From Sphingomonas glacialis (GTDB lineage Bacteria; Pseudomonadota; Alphaproteobacteria; Sphingomonadales; Sphingomonadaceae): a DNA stretch of 64,000 nucleotides. Both the position numbers and the translations under genes were made by a program. Where the stretch lies: the NCBI RefSeq assembly GCF_006439055.1, contig NZ_RCZC01000013.1:1-64000 (forward strand). The letters run 5' to 3'. Position 1 is the first letter of the stretch. Every line of letters starts with the position of its first letter. Shown piece by piece: positions 1-7,421 of this stretch. Below the pieces are notes generated by a model, which was not told the origin of the DNA, did not search any database, and worked only from the letters and a program-made list of their open reading frames with translations.

Positions 1-415
1 CTGCCTCGGCAGGAAGAGGTCCTCACGGGGACGAAGGTGGTGTGAGATCGTAATGGCGGCAGCCCTGTTCTTACGAACAAAGGCGTCCAAAAGATTGATC
101 CACGCCGCTTTCTCTTACCCCATCATGGGGCGGCTACGTGCCGACCCCGGAGAGAAGCACGAACCCCGTGTGACGATCTCAAGCTCGGCAGAAAACAGTA
201 TTTGAACTTCGTTGCCTACCAATTCGTCAGACCGGCGCACTCGCGGCGGCGGAAAGTGGCCTGCGCCTGTTGACTCAGGCCGCGATAGAGAAGCCGCCGT
301 TCATTCACAATCCGATTTTGGCTTGAAGCTCACGCGGCCGTATGACGAATGTCACTGTGGCTGCGTTATAAAAAGTGTAACTGGGACTACTCCATAACAG
401 CGTAACTGGTAAAAC
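1..415. other. Left-edge gap, no gene recognised
   Basis: A frame on the plus strand is open from the window edge to about base 205, but its translation resembles nothing I know and may be non-coding. Around 291-309 lies a copy of the CGTTCATTCA-type half of the dispersed repeat. The promoter of the MucR-like gene must lie in the last 200 bases, but no clear -35/-10 pair stands out. Confidence 0.4.
291..309 (+). repeat. Dispersed intergenic repeat, B half
   Basis: Reads AAGCCGCCGTTCATTCACA, matching the right-hand half (GG-C-NTTCATTCA) of the repeat family seen in many gaps of this window. No clear left half is visible. Confidence 0.45.
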
Positions 416-940
416 ATGGCTGATTTAAAGTTACTAATTCACGTAAGCGATATTGTTGCCGCCCACCTGACCTCAAATGTCGTTGCTTCGCAGGATATTC
501 CGCAACTCATTATGACCGTTTATGAGAGCTTAGCGGGGCTTGAGGGCACGAGTGCGCCAACCGGTATGGAAGACGTGCCAGCGCCCGCTATGACGATCCG
601 GGCGAGCGTTAAGCCTGGCTCGGTTGGCTGCCTTGAATGCGGAAAGCGCTTCAAGGCACTTCGCAAGCACCTCGGAACGCACGACCTGACCGCCGACGAG
701 TATCGTGCAAAATGGTCACTCCCCGTTTCTTATTCGATGGTATCTGCTGATTACAGCGCGAAACGATCTGGTTTGGCGAAGGCGAATGGCTTGGGTAGGT
801 CGAAGGGGCAGAATCAAACCGACGCTCGTCATTTCGGCGGCTTTACGACTTCTCCCGTTCGTCTAGCGTCCACCGGTCGACTGGCTTCGGCGAGCCATCA
901 TCGCGACGAATCGCATAGCCCGCGAGACCTTTGTCGATGA
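416..940 (+). CDS. MucR/Ros-family zinc-finger transcriptional regulator with aberrant C-terminus
   Basis: DNA-binding regulator of the alphaproteobacterial MucR/Ros family, which represses or activates surface polysaccharide, motility and symbiosis/virulence genes by binding AT-rich DNA. The family zinc finger is visible at about residues 73-90 as CLECGKRFKALRKHLGTH, with the Cys-x2-Cys-x9-His-x3-His ligands, followed by the conserved LTADEYRAKW and LPVSYSMV segments. Family members usually end soon after a GLGR motif; here GLGRSKG (near residue 125) is followed by about 45 residues of unrelated, low-quality sequence that overlap the end of the broken hydrolase on the other strand. I infer that a rearrangement replaced the native 3' end, so the regulator may still work with a foreign tail. 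The ribosome-binding site before the ATG is weak. Confidence 0.8.
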   Translation: MADLKLLIHVSDIVAAHLTSNVVASQDIPQLIMTVYESLAGLEGTSAPTGMEDVPAPAMTIRASVKPGSVGCLECGKRFKALRKHLGTHDLTADEYRAKWSLPVSYSMVSADYSAKRSGLAKANGLGRSKGQNQTDARHFGGFTTSPVRLASTGRLASASHHRDESHSPRDLCR

Positions 941-1601
941 GTACACCGCCGCCTCCGTCGTGTGCCCACGCGACGGCCGGCTCGGTGCCCCGCGCCCATC
1001 CATAGGTGCTTCGGCTCATTCCTGCGGGTCGCAGGACCCGCGTCTCGACCACCTGAGCGGCGGTCTGGCCCGAAACTGCCTCGACCAACCGGCCGAGCAG
1101 GACGAAACCCTCGCCAGCGTAGCGGAAGCGGGTGCCGGGAGCGAACGCGCTCGTTAGCGGCTCGCCCGCTTCGTCGCGTCAATTGGTCAGGCCGCTAGAG
1201 TGAGAGAGCAGGTGGCGAGGCGTGATCGCTCGCGTCGCGGCATCGTCTGTGAACGCGACATGCTTCGCTACCGGTCGATCTAGGTCGATCAGGCCTTCCC
1301 GCACCATGTCATGGACCGCGACCGCCAGAACGATTTTGGACAGTGATGCCGCTTCGAACAGAGTTTCGGGTGTCGCGAGCACCGCATTAGCCTTTTCAAA
1401 ACCGACCGCACCGCACGAGATTGGGCCGGAGCCGTCCAGCATTGCCCAGCTCACGCCCGGTACGGACGCCAAATCCATCCAGGTGGGCAAGTTGGCAAGG
1501 GTGCTGGGCGTCGTCGCGGTTGCTGCACCTGCTGCCACGGCTATGGCGAGCGTCCCGAAGCACGAGGCAGCGAGCATTGTCCGCCTGGACACCAAATCCA
1601 T
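843..1601 (-). pseudogene. Broken class-C beta-lactamase-like serine hydrolase
   Basis: Remnant of a secreted serine hydrolase of the beta-lactamase/penicillin-binding-protein-like family. It starts well: AGGAGT lies upstream of the ATG at 1601, a twin-arginine-type signal (SRRTMLAAS) follows, and the family nucleophile motif S-x-x-K is visible as SLSK. After the conserved HLLSHSSGLTN an in-frame TGA (1181-1179) stands where relatives have Trp; the same frame then continues with the expected RDEAGEPL and RFRYAGEGFVLLGRLVEAVSG. The reading ends at 843, about 120-130 residues short of a normal family member, inside the 3' end of the MucR-like gene. So there are two lesions: a nonsense change and a 3' truncation. 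Readthrough cannot be excluded but the truncation makes function unlikely. Confidence 0.85.
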
Positions 1602-1977
1602 TATCAACTCCTATTAGCAACCTGCTTACCGGCATACGGGTTCAACGCGACTAGGCTAGTGATCGGCGCGTCGCTCGGGCTGAATGGAAACACCGGCAAC
1701 GATTGACGATGGGTGTCGTCCTGACGGAGGGAAACGAACTTGGCTGGACCTATAGCAGGGGCGGCGCCGCTTCCTGTCATAAGCGATCGGGTATCAGCGC
1801 TGCTCGACCACCGTTCTCACGCAGCCTCGGTGGGTAACGCTCGTTCAGCTTTTGGGAGCAGTGTAATCAAAACGACAAGTACTTTGACGTTGGTCGATGG
1901 CTTAAACTTGGTACCATCACTTCCGCATGGCGTGCCCATGGCGCGCTGTGTGGGGAAGCGAACGGAAAAGGGCGGGG
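1602..1977. other. Intergenic region between divergent genes
   Basis: This 376-base gap separates the divergent hydrolase remnant and the LuxR-type gene and should carry both promoters. A weak match to the dispersed repeat (GTAACGCTCGTTCAGC) lies near 1832-1850. No gene is seen. Confidence 0.4.
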
Positions 1978-3054
1978 ATGACGATAGAGCCGACGCTGAT
2001 CGAGCGTATTTACGAAGCCGCAGCGCTCCCTGAACTCTGGCCGGCCGTGTTGCACGAAATCTCGGATCGCGTAGGAGCCAAGGGCGCCGTATTCGTTCAA
2101 CAGGCGCCCAATGCTGTAAGCTGGATAGCGTCACCGAGACTCGAAGCCGATGTCGCAGATTATATGGGTGCTGGCTGGGGCGCGGATCCAGTCCGCACCG
2201 CGGATCTCTACGCTGAACAGTATCCGGGCTTCCGCTCTGAGACGGCCTATCGCGCGGTCGAAGAACTCCAACGTCTGCCAGTCCACGCTGAGTTTCTCGG
2301 GCCGCGCGGGCTCTTTGGCGGAGCGGCCACTGTCATCCAAGGGACTCACGAAGACGCTCTGCATGTAGCGCTAGAGGGCTGGCAGTCGCACGCTGCGCCG
2401 GAACGCGCCCTCCCTTGGCTTGATTCGCTACGCGCGCCACTTGGAAGAGCCTTTAGCCTGAGCGCCCGCTTGCGGAACAGCCGCGCAGCCACGGCGATTG
2501 CCGCGCTCGACCTGTCGGGAACCCCAGCCGCGATCGTTGGCTTGGACGGTCGCATTCGAGCGATGAACGAGCGCTTCCAGGCTCGACTCAGCATACAACT
2601 TCTTGAGCGGTTCGGCCGTTTGTGCTTCGCCGATCCTTCTCTGCAGGCGCGCTTCGTAAGCGCCCTTGCTGCTACCGCCGATAGGCGCAACGGACGTTCA
2701 ATCGTCATAGCGGCCACGGACGATAGGGCGGCGTGCGTCATCCACCTTTTGCCTCTGCGGCTGAACGCGCGCGATATCTTCGAGGCGGAAGGCGTGCTCC
2801 TGCTTGGCGCCGAAGCGGCGAATGCCAGCATTCCCGGGGCCGACCTCCTGCGCCTACTTTTCGATTTAACTCCCGCTGAGGCACGGTTGGTCCGCAATTT
2901 GGTTGAAGGTAACGCGCTAGGCGATGCTGCCGTTCTACTCGGAATCGCCGATGGCACTGCACGCACCCACCTGCGCAATGTGTTTCTAAAAACCGGAGTG
3001 CGACGGCAGGCGGAACTAGTTCGATTGCTGCTCGGATTAGGACAACCAATCTGA
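1978..3054 (+). CDS. LuxR-type helix-turn-helix transcriptional regulator
   Basis: Transcription factor of 358 residues. The C-terminal 60 residues are a LuxR/FixJ-type helix-turn-helix: LTPAEARLVRNLVEG, then a recognition segment with DGTARTHLRNVFLKTGV and RQAELVRLLLGL. The N-terminal ~290 residues have a PAS-like middle segment (AIVGLDGRIRAMNERFQARL) and no known ligand-binding residues I can name. A longer frame begins at 1927, but the ATG at 1978 is preceded by the purine-rich AAAAGGGCGGGG, so I take 1978. It stands alone, followed by a dead IS5-family element; its targets are unknown. Proteins of this layout are common in sphingomonads and often sit next to TonB-receptor or degradation genes, but that association is not seen here. 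Confidence 0.8.
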   Translation: MTIEPTLIERIYEAAALPELWPAVLHEISDRVGAKGAVFVQQAPNAVSWIASPRLEADVADYMGAGWGADPVRTADLYAEQYPGFRSETAYRAVEELQRLPVHAEFLGPRGLFGGAATVIQGTHEDALHVALEGWQSHAAPERALPWLDSLRAPLGRAFSLSARLRNSRAATAIAALDLSGTPAAIVGLDGRIRAMNERFQARLSIQLLERFGRLCFADPSLQARFVSALAATADRRNGRSIVIAATDDRAACVIHLLPLRLNARDIFEAEGVLLLGAEAANASIPGADLLRLLFDLTPAEARLVRNLVEGNALGDAAVLLGIADGTARTHLRNVFLKTGVRRQAELVRLLLGLGQPI

Positions 3055-3845
3055 TTTGGCAGGCGCTTGCCCCTTTCCCTTGGTTTTAGACTCATAAGCG
3101 TGAAGCCACAGCCGCATTGAGGTAAGTTGGAAGATTGCGAAGAAGTTATCCGTGAGTCCGCAGTATAGGGTCGCGATTCTCCCGAAGTGCTTGGGCTTTC
3201 TGAGGAAGCGCTCGACAAAGTTGCGTTCGCGATAGAGTACCTTGCTGACGCAGGGCTTCGATTTGCGATTTTATTTGGCCGGGATGTTCGGCATTGCACC
3301 CTGCGCCTTGATCAGATCGCGGATGTCATCGGTGTCATGAGCCTAGCGGCCAGGACGATGGCACTGGGATCGAGGCGCTCCAGCAGCCGATATGCGGCCG
3401 GCCCATTATGTGACTGTCCTGCTGTCAGGCAGCGCCAATTCGGGAGCTCTTGCACATTGACGAGCGCACGTATCTTGGTCGTTAGACCGCCCCGGGAGCG
3501 ACCGAGGCAATGATCCACGTCCCCCTGTTTGCGGCCGCGGCCTGTTGGTTCGTCCGGATGGAAGTGCTGTCGATCATCTGAATGGCGCCATCGTACGCCG
3601 CGGTGAGGGCGTCCATCAGCCTGCCCCAAACGCTAGCTTTGCGCCATGGGGAAAAGCGGAGGTAGCACCTCGTGCGTGGACCACACCGCTCAGACAGATC
3701 GCGCCACGGCCCGCCCGACCGCAACATTCAGAGGATGCCGTTCAATACCCGGCGATCATCGACGCGCGCAACGCCTCTGGGCTTGCTGGGTAACAGCGGC
3801 TCGATCATGCGCCACTCCGTCGGCCGATCATATCGGTTAGTGCCG
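3050..3845 (-). pseudogene. Degenerate IS5-family (IS427-like) transposase
   Basis: Read on the minus strand from about 3845, the translation gives DRPTEWRMIEPLLPSKPRG, RVDDRRVLNGIL, a TGA at 3730-3728 where relatives have Trp, then MLRSGGPWRDLSERCGPRT and MIDSTSIR with the DDE-type first Asp. A frameshift near 3500 moves the frame to DHCLGRSRGGLTTKIRALV; more breaks follow before the recognisable end LYRERNFVERF-like and LTSMRLWLHAYES segments near 3070-3200. The element is therefore nearly full length but carries a nonsense codon and several frameshifts and cannot make transposase. Clear terminal inverted repeats were not identified. Confidence 0.85.
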
Positions 3846-4085
3846 AGTCTTAATCAGAAAAGTACGATCCCGGGAAACCCGTTTATGGATTCACGGCCTA
3901 GTATACATCAGCGTTTCTTGCCTCTCTCAAGCGCAAGCATTTCATTGCTTTCTCTAGCGAAAGTCAACGCACGTGATCCGCGGCAGGTCTTAAACGAGTC
4001 CGTCGAAGTGACGCGATCTACCACAAATAGGGGGCGCGGGTCACGAACATCATGATACATCCGTTTTGTAAATAGGGGCGTCATC

Positions 4086-4991
4086 ATGAGCAAAGGATCA
4101 ACGGTAACTGGCTCGATTCAAAAGCGGAATCGAGGAGTGGCGAATCTTATACAACGGACAAAAAAAACAGTTTCCCTATTAAAGAGCTTTCCTGCGCACG
4201 TTTCCTATATGGAGGAATTGGAATTTTATGGCCATTTAGGCCTTATCGATTTAAAGCGTTTCAATAACTTCAAATACCTCGGAAGGTATCTTTCCCGGTC
4301 ATTCGATAGCGCGCAAAAACGAGAAGCGATCCTTTCTCATTATCGCCTTGTTAGTAGGGTTATCCCGAATAAGATTCTTAACAGAATTGTTTCGACAGGT
4401 TTAGTTATATGGCATATAACTTCTGATGAGTGTCACTGTAATATCACTCTACATTCAAATGTGATATCACCCCTTGAGGGCGAGTGGCAAATATCATTTT
4501 ATTTTAATGGCACTGCAGTCTATCATCTAAGTCTTTCCTTTTGTCGTTTAGGGATCCGAGGACATACTTCAAACGCTCGTTGCATTATCGGTGGCGTCCA
4601 AGGAGTTTATCAATCGCAGGATGCAATAAGGCATGCGGCGAAGCTCAACTCCGACATCTCCCCAGCGACAATTCTTATTTTGGCAGCTAGGGCCATCGCT
4701 TCTGTAATCGGCGTCGAGACAGTTTACGGTGTTTCGTCTAGCCAACACGTATCATCGAGCTATGCCGGCGATCGAATGAAGACGCAATATAATGATCTGT
4801 GGACCAGCAATGGCGGCCAGCTATTGCCCAACGAGTTTTATTTGATACTAAGCCAATCAGATGACATTCATAGCCAGTCCGTTTCATCCGCTCATCGCCG
4901 ACGTAAGGAGCGACGGCGTAAGTTGAGAAGCTCCTTACTTGAGCAAATAACTGATTGCTCTCGCGATGCTCTACTGAACAATGCCGACTGA
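4086..4991 (+). CDS. VirK/YbjX-like protein (DUF535 family)
   Basis: A 301-residue protein with the hallmarks of the DUF535 family (VirK of Shigella, YbjX of E. coli): a KYLGRYLSRSF region near residue 65, REAILSHYRLV near 80, SPLEGEWQISF-YFNG near 128, CIIGGVQGV near 165, ATILILAARAIASVIGV near 195, the YGVSSSQHVSS segment near 220, and a basic C-terminus HRRRKERRRKLRSSLLEQI. Family members have been linked to virulence-factor export and to resistance to membrane-acting peptides; the biochemical activity is unknown. The gene is visibly AT-richer than its neighbours, uses codons such as TTA and ATA freely, and sits between two dead IS5-family elements, which points to horizontal acquisition. 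The ATG at 4086 is the first in-frame start; spacing to an SD-like sequence is poor. Confidence 0.75.
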   Translation: MSKGSTVTGSIQKRNRGVANLIQRTKKTVSLLKSFPAHVSYMEELEFYGHLGLIDLKRFNNFKYLGRYLSRSFDSAQKREAILSHYRLVSRVIPNKILNRIVSTGLVIWHITSDECHCNITLHSNVISPLEGEWQISFYFNGTAVYHLSLSFCRLGIRGHTSNARCIIGGVQGVYQSQDAIRHAAKLNSDISPATILILAARAIASVIGVETVYGVSSSQHVSSSYAGDRMKTQYNDLWTSNGGQLLPNEFYLILSQSDDIHSQSVSSAHRRRKERRRKLRSSLLEQITDCSRDALLNNAD

Positions 4992-5039
4992 TCGTCGTAG
5001 GACGCATGGCGGCCTTCTGATCGCGCTAGCTTAAGGACT

Positions 5040-5862
5040 CGTGATCAGAGCCAAAAGATCACGGTGGCAACAAGCGCGATAGCGGAGAGGAAGACCGTTG
5101 GGCATCGATCGTCGCGGGTGCAACGCGGCGCCAGTCCTTCAGGCGGCCAAATATGATCTCGATGCGGCTGCGGCTTCGGTAGAGACCCTTGTCGTATGTG
5201 ATGGCACGTTCCGGGATTTTCGTCGCGGAATGCAGGGCCTTATGCCTTTTGCCTGAAGCGCGTCTGTACCAGTCTGCGTCGTACCCGCGGTCGGCAAGCA
5301 TCCACTGCGCCTTATGCAGATCACCGAGCATTGCGGCCGCGCCTGTGTAAATCGCGGACCTGGCCAGCGGTCATGAAGAAACTCAGCGGGCGACCGTTCG
5401 CTTCGGTGAAGGCGTGGAGCTTGATGTTCATGCAGCCTTTGGTGCGACCGATGAGCCACCCGAGATCCCCTTTTTCACGCGCAGGCTCGATGCTGTACGG
5501 CGTGCCTTGAAATAGGTCGCGTCGATCATGATCGTCTTGGCCGTGGCGCTCGCAGCGGCCAGTCCTTCCATCATCCGCAGGAACACGCCCCTCTCGCCCC
5601 ACCGCTTCCACCGGCTGTAGAGTATCTTGTGCAGCCCGTACTAAGTGGGCGCATCGCACCAACGCAGCCAGTTGCGGTTTACGAAAACGATGCCGCTCAG
5701 CCCCCGTTGGTCATCAACCCGGGGCTTGCCGTGGCTTTTGGGAAAATACGGCTCGAGCCGCGCCACCTGCTCGTCGTTCAGCCAATACAGGTCGCTCATC
5801 GCGAGTCTCTTCGCAGAGCCTGAATCAGATCGCGCCTCTCACATCAATGGGTCCTGACCCTA
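5040..5862 (-). pseudogene. Degenerate IS5-family transposase (second, different copy)
   Basis: Reading the minus strand from the ATG at 5799 gives MSDLYWLNDEQVARLEPYFP, KPRVDDQRGLSGIVF and RNWLRWCDAP, then an in-frame TAG; the same frame resumes as YGLHKILYSRWKRWGERGVF and MIDATYFKARRTASSLRVKK. Frameshifts near 5470 and 5340 are needed to reach GCMNIKLHAFTEANGRPLSFF and LADRGYDADWYRRA, and the end reads GLYRSRSRIEIIFGRLKDWRR. It is an IS5-family element distinct in sequence from the one at 3050-3845. A GGGTCCTGACCCT palindrome at 5850-5862 may be the outer end. At least three lesions make it non-functional. Confidence 0.85.
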
Positions 5863-5890
5863 AAGGTGTTTTCGGAACCGTAGGGTCTAA

Positions 5891-6130
5891 ATGCAACGAC
5901 GGAAGTTCAGCCGAGAGTTCAAGCTCGAGACGGGAAAGTTGGTCCGCGATCGGGGCGTGGCGGTGGCACAGGCCGCGCGCGACCTGGACTTGCACGAGAG
6001 CGTGCTGCGCAAATGGGGCCGCGAAGCGGAAGCTAATCCCCAGTCGCATGCCCTGGCAACGGCCAGATGAAGCCCGAGCAGTAGGAGATTGGGCGGCTGC
6101 ACCGCGAGTTTCCGCTCAGGCAGGCATTCA
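5891..6130 (+). pseudogene. IS3-family OrfA remnant
   Basis: The frame from the ATG at 5891 reads MQRRKFSREFKLETGKLV, DRGVAVAQAARDLDLHES and VLRKWGREAEANPQSHA, the helix-turn-helix start of an IS3-family OrfA. It ends in a TGA at about 6068; a second frame (GQMKPEQ, stop, EIGRLHREF) carries the expected continuation for another 15-20 residues. OrfB is missing. This is a short 5' fragment of the element. Confidence 0.75.
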
Positions 6131-6291
6131 AAGCCCTCACCCACGCTATTAACGAAGGGCTAGAAGTGATTGCTAAGCGCCCAAAAGACCGTATTTCGTG
6201 CTGCCAAGGTGGCCCGCCCCCGTAGTAAGCAAGATACGGGGTTGCGCCGGATGGGCCGGCACCTAGCCCTAGGCTTAAGCGAGGGCAGACC

Positions 6292-7073
6292 ATGGAAGAG
6301 GATAGCGAACTTTTCGTCGGACTCGATACGTCAACGTTAAAGATTTCGGTTGCTGTTGCCGATGGCGAACGGAATGGCGAAGTCCGGTTTTTTGGCGACA
6401 TCTCAGCCGAGCCGGCATCGGTGGCATCGATGGCGGCCAAACTGGCAAAGCGAGGCGCCAAGCTTCACTTTTGCTATCAGTCTGGTCCGACCGGATACGA
6501 GCTTTACCGCCAGATCATTGAGCTGGGTCACTGCTGCGAGGTGGTGGCGCCATCGCTCATTCCCAAGCGTCCGGGCGACCGGGTCAAGACCAACCGTCGA
6601 GATGCTGTAAGCTTAGCCCGGCTCCATCGGGCTGGCGAGCTGACCGCGGTCTGGGTACCAGACGAAACGCATGAGGCGATTCGCGATCTGGTACGAGCGC
6701 GAGAGGTCGCAAACGACGGCTTGAGAAAAAGCGCGACAGCACCTTCAGTCCTTCCTTCTGAGGCATGGTCGAATTTATGCCGGTCGCTCGCCCTCGACGC
6801 GGGGGCATAGCCGATGGTTGGCGATCCAATCTTTTGCCCACCCGGCTCAAAACATCGTGCTGGTGGAATACATCCAAGTAATTGAGGATGCCGCGGTTCG
6901 CCTGGACCGGCTTACAAAGCAGGTCGCTGAGGCTATGGCACCCTGGTCGATGGGCCCGGTCGTCGAAGCCTAGCAGGCAATGCGCGGTGTTGCGCTCATT
7001 ACGGCTGTCACCTTAGTGGTCGAGATTGGCGACGTCATGCGCTTCGACACTGCCCCACAGTTGATGGCCTATC
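6292..7073 (+). pseudogene. IS110-family transposase remnant
   Basis: N-terminal DEDD-type transposase domain of IS110: LFVGLDTSTLKISVAV, HFCYQSGPTGYELYR with the catalytic-type acidic residues, VVAPSLIPKRPGDRVKTNRR and DAVSLARLHRAGELTAVWVP are all present in the first 140 residues. The frame breaks near 6725; the family sequence continues in another frame (SFAHPAQNIVLVEYIQVIED, VRLDRLTKQVAEAM), meets a TAG near 6971, and goes on as QAMRGVALITAVTLVVEIGD and RFDTAPQLMAYL before homology stops near 7073. The C-terminal Tnp_20-type catalytic region is missing, so the element is dead. Confidence 0.85.
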
Positions 7074-7421
7074 TGCCTAGCCTGATTACCGGCCTTGCGA
7101 GCCCTAAACCTTTCTCGAACACGTCGAATTTTGATCTCGACGTTGCAATCCCAACCAAAATCGGATGAGAGCCTAGCGACAATTTGTCACACCCCCAAAA
7201 GCCCCCCCGTTAATCAGTGGCCACAGCTTCATCATTCGCACAGGTCAATCTTACGGCTTTGCCATCAGGCGACGTTGGGGAAACGACAGCGTGCCGCCTC
7301 CCCACGCCCCGACAGCCGCCTAAGCGCACCTTCGTAGAGAACCGGTTAGATCGCTACCACGACACCGAATTCGCTACGGAACTCGATACAAACCCGCACT
7401 GACGGCTACTGTGATGTCGAT
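7074..7421. other. Intergenic region, nothing recognised
   Basis: About 350 bases between the IS110 remnant and the end of the TonB-dependent receptor. Short open frames exist on the plus strand but resemble nothing known. No hairpin strong enough to call a terminator was seen. Confidence 0.4.

Noticed and set aside
212..397. Small gene before the MucR-like gene
   Set aside because: It has no SD sequence, no family match and overlaps a dispersed-repeat half.
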